Assembly (NCBI GenBank): GCA_028023455.1
Contig: JAQFVV010000021.1
Location: forward strand, 5,976,853 to 6,040,852
From: Epiperipatus broadwayi
Lineage: Eukaryota; Onychophora; Udeonychophora; Euonychophora; Peripatidae
Length of the DNA stretch: 64,000 nt
Reading direction: 5' to 3'
A program made the translations under genes and the position numbers. The notes below the pieces were generated by a model, which worked only from the letters and a program-made list of their open reading frames with translations, was not told where the DNA came from and did not search any database. Positions 34,565 to 45,889 of this stretch are shown here, in pieces. The stretch's first letter is position 1. Each line of letters starts with the position of its first letter.

Positions 34565-35370
34565 GATTTAGTATGTGCATAGTTTGTATTGCACATGACA
34601 TTTTTTGCATTAAAAGTTTAGTACATCTTGGTTTTATTTTTAAGTTGTAGAAAAATGAGAAACCAAATATTTTTTATCCATTAGTCTTTGATTTATTTTT
34701 CATTGGCATCAGTAATTTTTCTCCATTATTCCTTTAGGGAAATGGATAATTAACCCAATATTGAAAGCAGTTTATTAGTGATCAAAAAATGAAGAGATTG
34801 ATTTTTGATCTGGAAAATGGGGGGGGGGGTAAGGAAAAAATGATTGGTTTGGCTAATTAAGATATGTTGTGGATTATTTTCACTACTTCATTGATACTTG
34901 AATAACTAACTATAAGTAGTACATTGCACTATATGGCCAAATATTTAGCATTTCCATGGCTATTAATAAGTTATCAGTTAGGCTAGAAGAAAGCTCATTG
35001 TGGATATTTGATTGATGAAAGGAAAAAAAGTTTAGTCTGTGTAAGAATAACTGTTGCATCCTTCTGAGAGTATGATAGCTACATGGCCCCAAACTTTTGT
35101 ATCGATTATTCCTTAATCCTTTAAGATATTTATCAGTACATGTACATATTAGATCTTTTTACCTAAATATAGGTTGAAGCAAAAGAATGTTATAATCTAG
35201 AGATAATCATTAATCTGCAGTAGTTTGTATTTTTTATGCTATCACTTCAAAATTTAATGCTATGACTTAAATGTTATGTTAATGATTTTAAAAAATGTTT
35301 TTACAGCTGTTCAAGTATGTATTGTTAAGATCTATTTTATGGAAAAACATAATTACTAAAATAATTTACA
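34565..35370. other. AT-rich spacer
   Basis: An 11-base G run near 34820; otherwise nothing recognised. Confidence 0.5.
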
Positions 35371-35374
35371 AGAC

Positions 35375-35620
35375 AAATTCTCAAAGAAACATTTTAAAAT
35401 AAACTTGCAAATGATGTCCACCTTTTTTTATGCTAATGCTATTCTATTTGGTCAGATAAAAGATTGTCATCTTTCCTGGATGATCTTTTATCTGAGCAAA
35501 TAGATTGTTATTGATATAATAACTGATGGGCATTATTTACAGACTAATTTAAAAATGATTCTTTAAGGGTCTGGTTTGTAAATTATCTTAGTAATATCAA
35601 AATTGGAAAAGAAATTATTT
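35375..35620. repeat. Fold-back element F, copy 1
   Basis: Central hairpin ctatttggtcagataaaaga / tcttttatctgagcaaatag (35444-35464 with 35483-35504) with outer sequence (gattgttattgatata, aatgattctttaa, gtaaattatcttagtaat) shared with 63485-63705. The outer arms are more decayed here. Confidence 0.75.
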
Positions 35621-35694
35621 ATTGTAAAGAATTTATTATTATTATTATCTTAGTAATAACTGAAATACAGGTTTATTATATACCTATATCAATA

Positions 35695-36040
35695 TATGTA
35701 ATATATAGAGTATATGAGCATAGACTTTCACACAACCCACCACTCTCCACTCTATCTCATAACACTGATACACTTGAACCCATATATGTCAAAAGATAAA
35801 TAATGACCAATATATGATTTCATGCTAAACCAGCAATCATAAGTTGGTCTAGACTCTAGATTATCATCTCTACATATACATGCAATAAGTTCTCAGATAT
35901 ATATTAAAATAGCCAATCTTCACACTTTAATGGACAGGCTTCAATCCACTCCACACTCCAACTCTTCAACCATCCATCCAATTGAAAATCTAATGATGGA
36001 ACACTCAAAGGCCACCCTGAGGCTGAGTTTATCATAATGT
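35695..36040 (-). repeat. Family B copy with hammerhead relic (35791-35870)
   Basis: Minus-strand family B from tctaatgatg... through ggagtggattgaagcctgtc to the hammerhead and beyond. The hammerhead has a perfect inner stem I (GACCAA with UUGGUC) and GAAA, but the core is CUUAUGA (G5 lost) and the end pair of stem II (UUGCU with AGCAU) has changed. It is useful because it fixes the stem I pairing of the family. Confidence 0.8.
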
Positions 36041-36042
36041 AT

Positions 36043-38305
36043 TCAGACTTATTTACTCTATGAAATAGATATTAAATGTTAACAGGATTTTTTTATTATT
36101 AAACAACATAGAATGATTCTAAAACAAAGAATGAAGAAACAATTACTAACCAGGTTTGTTAATTATTGAATAATGAAGACATTGGGTGGATTTTCATTCT
36201 TGTTTTAGCAGGATACCCATTGAATGACTCAATACTGTATATATGGTTAATCAAATTGGTTCTAAGCAGATATATTTCAAAGAAGAATCCTAAATCTGAT
36301 ACTTGATAAAAATCAAGCTTATTTGGTGTGGATTCGAACTCAGGTCATATGATGGTAAACTGATGGCATACTGACACTATGAGGTCTCCTTACATATAGT
36401 GTGATATATAAACAAATAGCTAAACATATATTTTATTATAAATGTTTGAATTGTTTATAATATTTTAAATACCCCCCCCCCCCAGAATACAATTCAATTA
36501 ATGTTACTTATTTAGTTCTTTTCATGGCCCATGTCTCATATCCATACTTTATAACATACTTAGATATATAAAAACTATTATTTCATCTATTTTTTACTAT
36601 GGTATTATTTCCCATTAGGATTGTTAATACTTCTATGTATCCACCATATTATATTTAAACTTATATTGTAATGTTTCAGTAATGAACGAAATGGTGCGGT
36701 TTGCACTACTGGAAATAGTATGTCAATTCAAGACAAACTATTTTTATCTCAAACAAAATGATAGAAAAAATCTGTAAATATGATAACATTATTTTCATCA
36801 CATAATTTACAGTAAATTTATTGTGACAACAGTTGGAAAATATCAGAAATTTTAAACTATTTACTTAGGAATCTTTGTATTATCTAATATTCTACCAGTC
36901 GACCTTTAATTTGCAGAGTCAGGCATTTATAGTAAATACTTTTTTTTCTTTTGTCCACATTATTTGTATTTAAGAATAATGTAATTCTAAAATAGGTTTT
37001 TACATTTTAATAAATTTATTGACAGCTGGAAAGCTCTTAGTATTAAAAAGCTAAAAGAGAATTTAATATTCTATTTTTTCGATTTAATCTACCCTTTTGT
37101 CGAATAGAATTGTTTATTGTTTGCATTAGCTGAAAACAGTAAGAATGAAAATCTAAAAAAAAAATAAAAGTATATAAATAGTTTTAATTTTAAAAGATGG
37201 AAGATTATATTATAGAAAAAATAAAAGAATCTAAAACCTAAAAACATATTTATGAACTAAAAACATATTTCTTTATGTGCGTAAGTACATTACATAAACA
37301 GAAAAAGAAATAGAAAAACAAAACTGTACTATATTGATTTTTCGATTTGTAGGTATAATAATTTAATCATTCGTAATATATATAAAATTAAAACTTCCAT
37401 TGATGTTTTTAATTAAAATAAAAGAAATTATTTTTTAATTATATAAACGATGAATAAATTAATGCGTGTCCTATATATCTATGTATCTATTATATGACAT
37501 TAATGCAATCTATAACGTCGTGCTAATATAGAAGGTCGAAAAAGCTCTGGTGCAAACTATTCACTTTGAGGTTTGTGAAATAAGATATTATTACAAAATA
37601 TTTGAAGAGATATCATAACAAACTTCAAATGGGTTTGTTTCAGAAGTTTTGTTTGGGCTGTCTTTTATGATACATCTAATAATGTAATCTAAAATTCAAG
37701 ATGCTAAATTAATATTTAATTTTTAATCTATGTTTATAGATATCGAGATACTTTTTAATAAAATATTAAAAATAATTAAATAGTTAATTGTTCGGAAGAT
37801 AGGACATTTATATAGTATATTCTTCAGACTGTTATTGTATTTATTTAATAAAAGTATGATGTTTAGTAAAAAAAAAATATATCAAATTATATTTTTAACA
37901 ATACTACTACATTGTAATTTATTGTTGTGTGTGTATAATACCTTTTATAGTATGTGATATTAAGAAAATACATCATTATTAAAAGTTTCTACTTTTTTCT
38001 AAGGATAAAGTTATATTCTTTTTATCATCGAGTTTTATATAGAACAATTTCTAGTTTAAATAATATACATTGATTTTATCTTTTTTGTTTGAGTAAGTAC
38101 ATCAAATATTACTATCTTTTTTTATTGTTGTTATATTTGTTAATGTTTGCGTAGAAATCATTTTATTTATTTTAAGATTAAAATGTTTGTTATTTATTGG
38201 TAAGGACCACAAATAAATTATAACAATTATTATTATTTAAATATAACAGCATTTTGATGATTACTTGACTATATTGTGCTAAAAAGTTTCTTTATAATTT
38301 ATAAT
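36043..38305. other. AT-rich spacer
   Basis: Besides the tRNA-like scrap at 36320-36392 and a C run at 36473-36483, no supported feature is seen. Confidence 0.45.
36320..36392 (-). repeat. tRNA-like SINE fragment
   Basis: Minus strand: gacctcatagtgtcagtatgc, then a B-box-like gagttcgaatccacacc. tRNA-like 3' half only; it also resembles 60945-60998 and 46150-46235. Confidence 0.4.
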
Positions 38306-38309
38306 AATA

Positions 38310-38560
38310 GATTAAAGTTGTCCTGTTTTGGTCATATCGTGCGACAATGTGATGCATTAGAGACCTATGCAGGGTTAAGAACAAACAGTTGATAAGTAAA
38401 AAAAGAGGATGATGAGGAATACGGAAAATGATTGAATTCCACCATCACAATGTGTCTTTAAGCATCCTGGCAAACTAAGTCAGTGATAGTTTATTCTGGG
38501 AAAAAAAATTGGGTTATGTCATTACCATTGGCCATGTCGACTTGATAATATTTGTTAATA
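38310..38560 (+). pseudogene. LINE 3' coding fragment
   Basis: Reads RLKLSCFGHIVRQCDALETY, then after stops KMIEFHHHNVSLSILA and SDSLFW, the pattern of the tail of animal LINE proteins (xLxWFGHVxR, then GRxxxxW and a DRxxWR region). It has several in-frame stops and no RT part. It is a different family from the RTE copies in this window. Confidence 0.6.
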
Positions 38561-38575
38561 ATAATTGCTTTAAAA

Positions 38576-38665
38576 TAAGCGTTGGTGGCCGAGTGGTTAG
38601 CACAGCCGCCTTACAAGCAGTCGTCCCGGGGTTCGCTTCCTGGCCGACGCGTTGACATATTAAAT
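38576..38665 (+). repeat. tRNA-derived SINE (S1, short form, best preserved)
   Basis: gcgttggtggccgagtggtt, agcacagccgccttacaagc, then ggttcgcttcctggccgacg and gttgacatat with an AT-rich tail. The A box tggccgagtgg fits the tRNA consensus exactly; the B box has one departure. It is a SINE rather than a tRNA gene because the acceptor stem is wrong and a repeat tail follows. Confidence 0.88.
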
Positions 38666-38669
38666 ATAT

Positions 38670-39598
38670 ATGTTTTATAGTTTTTAGATAATGTATAAAA
38701 TTCTGTAATATATATAAATTTGAAATATATTTTATATTATGAAGTTTTTAAAACTATGATCTATAATTCTACAAAGATTTATCACTGTAAGCTTATTTAT
38801 TTTTTAAGTCTGTTCTTTTTTTTTAAAAAATAATTTTTTAGAGTTCAAAATGTGATTTACGGCTGCCATTTATTTTAAAAATAATCTTTTTTTTTTAAAA
38901 AAAAAAGAAAAGATAATTTTAAAAAACGTTTAAATAAGTAATTGAAGTAGTTTAATTTTAATGTTTTCATCTAAAAATTATTTCCACGCAGCTTAAATAT
39001 TTCCCCCATCTAACCTTATCAAGTAATTTTCTATTAAAGTATACCGTATATATATGTAATATCTATAATAATGGTTGTAAAAATGGTCAATATTACTCTA
39101 AGTCGGAGAGGTAATTTGGATTTTCAAGAAAGGCATTCGAATTTAAATGATAATAATGGAGTCAATAAACATCACAAGCCTTCTGGCATCCATTGATTAC
39201 TATGGCTTGCATTGAGTGACAATACGTATAGTGAGTTTTGCCTGTTTTAATAATGAAGTCAAGAATATTGGAGATCAAATGACATAAATGGTGGCGAAGA
39301 AGTTTGGGAAATACTATTCTACAGATTAAAGAGATGATATTTTTGATGCTGCAGGTTTAAATGTGAGAAGTTTAAGTTAACACATAGCATGCTCATAATG
39401 GCGTTTTATATATTATTCTACAATAAGTATATTTTAGATGTTAAAAACAATCAATTTAGTATTTGATGCCTTGCACATAATTTGAAACAGTTAGTGGTAG
39501 CCTCAGTATGATCATTTGAGTGGGACTGTTGTTAATTCTAAGCCAAATAACATTAGCAAAAAAATCTCAAGTTAGTCAAAAACCAAAAACATTGTGTT
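38670..39598. other. AT-rich spacer with a family D tail
   Basis: 39145-39245 (plus) matches the 3' end of the longer D subfamily: aagccttctggcatccattg, attactatggc, gagttttgcctgttttaata. No hammerhead is retained. Nothing else recognised. Confidence 0.5.
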
Positions 39599-39599
39599 C

Positions 39600-40950
39600 A
39601 GCCTGAATTTAACCCAACTAATAATATGATTATTACTAACATAATTATTATGTTCAATCTTTTACTAGAAAGCTAAAATATCACATGATAACCAAAAACA
39701 AATAATCATATGATTATTACTAATGGCAATTATGCTTTACCTCCCACTAGGATGCAAACACCTCACATGACTTCCTAATGATTCTAATTATATAATGCAC
39801 AAACATCACAATACTTACAAAGCAACTAACATGATTATTATTAATGGAAGGGTTGTGGTCAATCTGGCACTAGAGGGTGCAAATATCACTTGATTTCCAA
39901 TTCAACTAATCATATGATTATTATTAATAAACTTCCTGTATTCATCATGACATTAGAGTGTATAAACATTGTATGATTTCCTAACCACCTAACTATGTGA
40001 TGCACCCATGACACATGACCTTCCAAGTGACTAGCATAATTATTATTACTAACAGAAGTGTTGAGGTCAGTTTGTCACTAGAGCGCACAAACTTTCAAAG
40101 CGATTGCTATGCGCAAATTAGGATGCAAAAACATTACAAGACTTTCCAATCAACAATCAAAATGATCCACAAATATTACCAAAGCAACTAATCATATGAT
40201 TTAGACTGATAAAATTGTTCCACCCAATCTGCCAGTAAATAGCATTACAAGATTTCCCAAATACCCAAACCGTATAATGATTATTAATGGAATTGTTGCA
40301 TTGATCTTGCTATAAGAATGCACAAACATCACATGATTTCCAAAGCAAATGATATTATGATTATTATTGATAAAAGTGTTGTATTTAAACTGTTATTAGG
40401 TTACAGAAACATCAGATAACTTCCTGAACAATAACCATTGATTATTATTAACAAAAATGTTGCAATTGATATGCTATTAGAGAGTACAAACAATATATAG
40501 TTTCCTCAAGCAACTAATGATATTATTATTATTGACAGGTTTGCTGTGTTTGTCATGCTATTAGGATGTATAAAAATCATAACATTTACTAAATAATTCT
40601 TTGATTAATATTAATAGATTATTATGTTCAACCTGTCTCTAGGTGCATAAATATTACTTGTCTCTCCAGCAATTAACTACATGATTATTATTAACAGAGT
40701 TGTTGTTTTTAACCAACCACTAGATTTTTCTAAACATGGCAGGCTTCCCTAATAATCACTCACATTATAAGGAAGCTACATTGCACAAATACCACATGAT
40801 TTATCAAGAAACTAAACATATTTAATAGTAATATTATTGCCACTATTTAGCTCAACCTGTCACTTCAAAACCCAGTTATTACATGATCTTTTGAGAAACA
40901 AGACATATGATTATATCTATAGGAAATTACTTAACTCTTCTGCCACCAGT
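39600..40950 (+). repeat. Degenerate ~80-bp satellite
   Basis: About sixteen diverged units of the pattern aagcaactaatcatatgatt-attattaat, then ...gttg...caatctg-cactag, ...gcacaaacatcaca-tgatttcc. Unit starts include 39608, 39698, 39820, 39898, 40024, 40180, 40338, 40503 and 40665, with intervening half-steps giving a base period near 80. It has no coding capacity. Confidence 0.8.
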
Positions 40951-40959
40951 TTCACTTAT

Positions 40960-41865
40960 AATCGAATTGACTAAAAAACCCAATAATTTTTACATTATCA
41001 TAGCAAATATATGCTTATTTTAAAGCTTAAAAAGTACCATAAGATGCTGCCCTCTTTAGAATTATTTTACAAGTAAAAATCAATAATATTTAAATTTGAA
41101 GTTAGAACAATGGGAGAAGGCAGACTTTCCAAGGTGCTGATTGGTTGTTTCTCATTTTGAACAAAAGGGAGCACTTGCCAACAATTTTAACAGCTCCAAG
41201 TTCTTTGTTTTGATTTATAAAACAAAAATGAATGTTTTAGACTATTTTTTTACATATTATAAATTATTTTGATAAAATATTCTGAAAATATAATTAATTT
41301 AGAAGAATAGTTAAGATTTTAGTAAAAATTCTTTACTTTTACATGAACGTAAATTGTAAAAGAAATCATTGATGTATGCAGCATTTTCTAATAGGTTACG
41401 AACATTCTTTTTAGATTCTCCTCTATAGAATATTTTTATAATTATAAATAGAAATTTATTTTTGAAAAAACTTTCATTCACTTTCATAATCTGACAAATT
41501 ATTAATTTTCTTTTTACAAACAAAACTAAAATGAATATAATATTAAAAGATGAATATATTTTAACTGTTGATTTAATAATTGACCAGTCAAAAGTTTAGA
41601 GTTTTAACCCACTCAATCAACCAGAATTTTGGACAGCACAAAAGTTAAACAAAGAATCATTTTACAAACAAATACAATATATTAAAATAAGAGAAATTAG
41701 ATCAAAATGCTATTTAACTTTTAAAAAATGACAGGGAGCTAGTATTATGCAATGAGAGCATAGCATGATAACTTCTGCATAAGTAAAAGAAATTTCATAA
41801 ATCTTATTCAACATTTTAGCTATTTATTAAAAAAAAACTAAAATTATCTTTAACATAATTACAAA
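40960..41865. other. AT-rich spacer
   Basis: No recognised feature. Confidence 0.5.
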
Positions 41866-41867
41866 GA

Positions 41868-42040
41868 ACTTAAACTCAGACTTTCAAGTTCCCTACAGTT
41901 GTCCACTCTATCTTATATAACTCACACACATGACCACATACATGTGGAAAAGATAAATGATCTATAATATGTATATTTCATGCTGAACCAGCACTTATCA
42001 CTTTGTCCAGATCACCATCTTCCACACATATATACAGGTC
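41868..42040 (-). repeat. Family B copy with hammerhead relic (41945-42024)
   Basis: Minus strand: outer stem I ggaagatggtgatc with gatcatttatctttt pairs well; core reads GUGAUAA, stem II gtgct-ggttc-agcat, GAAA present. The damaged core implies no activity. Flanks match family B (cagactttcaagttccctac, gaccacatacatgt). Confidence 0.8.
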
Positions 42041-42044
42041 CCTT

Positions 42045-42705
42045 TTAATTATATTAAGTTTAGTATAGATAATATCCATGTATTGAAATAAAATCATCAT
42101 TGTGAAAATTCAATAATCACATGATTGTTATTGCTCACCCAAAGTCACAAGCTCTGTTAATATTGTGCATTAAAAATTACTAATAATATGCTATAGTATA
42201 AGTAATTTGACAATAGATTTTAGATCTGTATTTGATCGTGTAAATAGTTGCTTATTCATGTTAAATTTACATTTTTTTGAAATTATTATATAACTAAACT
42301 AAAAAAAACAAGTTATATAAGTAAGATGATAAAGATTGATTTATAAATGTAAATCAGATGAAAGCAACCCATACTTAATCAACACCATGAATCTTCAATG
42401 TGTTACCAAGGCAACCTTTTTCTTATAAATAAAAAGTTGCCATGACAATGTAATAAAGTATTATCTATGTTCATTAAGGGGTATGCTGTTTAGTGTGATT
42501 TATAAGTATATAACTGCACAAAAATAATTTTTAAAATAATATTTTATAAATTGTTAATATAAGCATCCCTCTACTTGCATATATAATAATCCTCCCTCCC
42601 CTCCCATAAAAAAATTGAATTAACTATTGCTCACCACTGTACTAATAATGTTAAATAAAATAGTAAATCAAATAATGTTACAATACTAGTCAAAAAGACA
42701 AAATT
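42045..42705. other. AT-rich spacer
   Basis: A short family A-like word (ttaccaaggcaaccttttt) near 42404; otherwise nothing recognised. Confidence 0.45.
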
Positions 42706-42707
42706 TT

Positions 42708-42765
42708 ACTAAACCTCTTCCATGACCATGGTTTTATCTATTAATAAATAGATTTGAAAAGTTGT
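42708..42765 (-). ncRNA. Hammerhead ribozyme relic, family K type
   Basis: Minus strand: stem II tctatt-tatt-aatagat is perfect, followed by AAAAC (GAAA mutated), then CAUGG-UC with C17 and catggaagagg. The CUGANGA core before stem II is lost (tcaaa). Confidence 0.5.
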
Positions 42766-43127
42766 ATAAGATGCTATTGCAATGTTATATAATTTTCTAT
42801 TTTATAATAATTCCATGACATTATGTTTAAGTTGAATTTTAATTGGATTTTTTTTCCAGATATGTGTTCATATTAGCAATAATGTAGAGTGAGATATTTT
42901 ATAACAAATAAAAATAAACAATACAATATATGATCTAGCATGAAATGCATAACAATTAAAGCTTTTGAATCTTTTGCACTTTATGTATATAACAGGATTA
43001 TGCATGATATATATTGCAATAATTTCACTAATATTCACCAGTTTAATCTTTTAAAAATGTTATTTTATTTAAATCAAATTAATTTTAATCAGAAGGGAAT
43101 TATATCTCGTACACCTGTGTCATCATA

Positions 43128-43590
43128 TTATTTTAATACCTCAACAATGTTTTGTTTAATACAAACATACTCTCAAACCAAAACACAAGATAGAGACTTT
43201 GAAAAGTTAAGAGCAGCCATCTTATCTTTGTACCTAAATATAGGCCAATCTAAAACATCTTGGTTTGAGAGTGTGAAAGTCTTACATTAACTACATTACA
43301 TCCATTAACTTTTTCCATTCATTAACAATCACAAAATCTTCCAATCTACTGCATATTAAGATTTTAAAACTGTTAATGGATGAAATAAAGTTACTGAATA
43401 TAAAGTAAGTAATAGAAGACTTTCATATTCTCACTCCAAGATGCTTTGGATTGGTCTATATAAGTGAATTTACTACAAAGATAAGATGGCCATTTCTTAC
43501 CTTTTCAAAGTCTCTATTTTATGCTTTGCTTTGAGAATTTCCTTTACACTCAAAAAAACATTATTGAGGTATTAAAATAATATATGTATA
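43128..43590. repeat. Fold-back element I
   Basis: Arms of about 170 bp (43128-43300 and 43405-43590) are inverted: tattttaatacctcaacaatg, gatagagactttgaaaag, gccatcttatctttgta, ccaatctaaaacatcttggt and gtgaaagtctt all have reverse-complement partners. The 116-residue open frame across the left arm has no domain signature and is a by-product. Confidence 0.85.
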
Positions 43591-43683
43591 TATAATGTAA
43601 TTTATTTCTGATTAAAATTACATGAATATTGCACTAGTAAATTAAATAGAGAGATAAATCAAATTATTAATATAAATTGCTGA

Positions 43684-43735
43684 CCAACATTTCAGACACT
43701 TCATAATGCCATTGTCAAGGTTCTTCTAACTAAAA
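43684..43735 (-). ncRNA. PLE-type terminal hairpin, hammerhead-like
   Basis: Minus strand: cttgacaatggcattatgaa, gtgtctgaaatgttggtcag. Layout (core-like word, hairpin, GAAA, then GUC) follows a hammerhead, but the first core is CUUGACAA and stem II is weak. Confidence 0.35.
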
Positions 43736-44324
43736 AAATACAGTAAATAAAAATCTTACACATTTTAAAAAATATAACCTTACTAGTTGTACCTATGCAG
43801 TATTTTTAATTGTTGTCAGTTTTACTCCACTTTAAAATATTTAATATTTATGAGAAGAAAAGTGTTTTAAATTTAATTTGAATGGATGATGTAAAATTGC
43901 TAAAAAAATTTCAACACACAGTATTAGTATCAAACCCCTTAAAACTCACTAATTTTGTTTTTTATTATTGTAATTATTGTATGATTTATTCATCATTAAA
44001 AAATTAATATTTATGAGATAAAAAAATATATGTTAAATTTAATTTAAAATTATATTTGAATTGAAAGCATTCTTGTGGATTTAAAATTAAATACTCACTT
44101 AGCATCTGCTGTAGGTAAATAACATTTGCATTATTTTACTCACATAGTTTTTTTATTAATTAGATGTAGTTATGAATTGACATATATATTGTTATACCCC
44201 TCTCTCTTCAAACCAAGAATTATAATTCTTTTCACTTTCTTATTCCATATATGTAATATCATTTATACACTTTTTAAAATCATTTTTTACAGTGCAATCG
44301 AATATAAATTTATTCCTTGATATT

Positions 44325-44366
44325 TTCTTACAGTTTTGGCTGACTAGCAGTCTTCATCAGGACAAA
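44325..44366 (-). ncRNA. PLE-type terminal hairpin, hammerhead-like
   Basis: Minus strand: cctgatgaagactgctagtc followed by agccaaaactgtaag. CUGAUGA is intact, the GAAA is AAAA, and the segment between them pairs only as gact-agtc, so the hammerhead fold is not supported in full. Confidence 0.4.
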
Positions 44367-44517
44367 CAATTAGTACATATTTATATGTGCAAAAATAAGT
44401 ATAATTATATAGCACATTATATATAAAATCCTACATTATGGATTTTATAGAATACACATATATTAACAAACCCAGAAATTATAAATCTTTATACATTTTT
44501 AACATATTTTAAATATT

Positions 44518-44544
44518 TTATCATCATCATCATCATCATCATCA

Positions 44545-44591
<47 letters not shown>

Positions 44592-44592
44592 G
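44518..44592. repeat. (ATC)n(ATT)n microsatellite
   Basis: About nine ATC units followed by about fifteen ATT units. Confidence 0.95.
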
Positions 44593-44594
44593 TC

Positions 44595-45775
44595 ATCATA
44601 TAATACATTTTTTTCATTAAAGTTATTGTTTATTGTTAATAATTTCATGTTGGTCATTCTCCATCCGAACCAAGCAAATTATTTATTCATTAATATAATA
44701 ACTTATTAGGCAGAGATGTGTAACAATCAGGAAATATAATTGGAACTGCATGGAAACTTGTTTTTATATAGGCTCAATTTGATCATTACTCATGACTATA
44801 AATTACTTGTCAATTAAAAATAAATTGTATTCTGTCATTCCACCATATACATGGTCACCTGTTTGCTGTCTTTAAATTCACCTAAGTGAAAATTTAATTG
44901 CCAAATATCTCTTTTTATTATTTAATTGTTAACTGGTTTAATATCAGTTGTTCATTAGAGTGCTTACCATTATATTTTATCAAATTATTATTTAGATAAT
45001 TACTGTATTAAGTTCATGTTTGATCATTAAGATCTTAATCTTATTTAATTATATAGCTGATGATAATATATTTTGTTCTGTCATAAGTCAGAATGATTTG
45101 TTTTAATTATGTCTAAATTTAGCATTATTATTTATTATTTATAAAATTTATAAATAATAATCTTCATTTTTCATGATTTTGTTTGATTTCGTTTGTATAA
45201 ATTATTATTTTTATATGATATTTCAAATTTTAATGGGTTAAACCAAGTTTAGTTGTGTATCTGAACAAATACAACAATTTATACATATTATTTAAGTAAT
45301 ATTTAGTAAGGTAATAAACCTAAAGCTTGTGCGGTTAAAAATGTTAAGGTAGGGACCTCTACAGGTCTTAACCATAAGCTTACACATTGGAAGAATTATT
45401 TAATAAGAGGAAAAATGACAGGAGCTTTAAGAAATGTTTATTTAAATTGCAATATTTATTATGGCAAAGCTAAAATATTGTAATGAGTATTTAAAAGAGG
45501 TTCCCCTTTTTGGTCGCACTGTGATTTTTCTAAAATGAAATAGTATAGGTATTTTCACATTTTTAATAATATTTCAACAACATCTGTTAATAATCATTAA
45601 TTTATATATACATATTTTTTATTTTACATTTATATAATTTTAAACTTTTTAATAATTGCATTTTATTTTTTAAAAAAATTAAATGCTGCGTTTATTTATT
45701 TTTAAAATAATTTACAGATTGTGGATAGAATAAAAATTGTGCCAAATTTGGATTCAAGTTTAGAAAAATGTTATC
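44595..45775. other. AT-rich spacer
   Basis: Nothing recognised. Confidence 0.5.
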
Positions 45776-45885
45776 TCATGTATGTGGTCATGTGTATTAA
45801 TTGTCTAATATAGAGTGAATGACTGGAGAGTGATAGACAGTCTGAATTCAAATTCCCTCTGATTATATATGTATATATAAGATAA
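45776..45885 (+). repeat. Family B fragment
   Basis: catgtatgtggtcatgtgta, tagagtgaatgactggagag, tctgaattcaaattccctct: the post-hammerhead part of family B. The hammerhead itself is absent. Confidence 0.75.
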
Positions 45886-45889
45886 TCCA

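Noticed and set aside
38576-38665. Possible tRNA gene (perfect A box, near-consensus B box)
   Set aside because: No acceptor stem pairing, repeated at several other sites with an A/AT-rich tail, so it is a SINE.
42940-43290. 116-codon open frame
   Set aside because: It falls across the left arm of a fold-back repeat, lacks any recognisable domain and the inverted arm does not preserve it.
44518-44592. RTE 3' tail suspected from the ATC run
   Set aside because: No LINE coding sequence on either side; the ATT continuation makes it a plain microsatellite.
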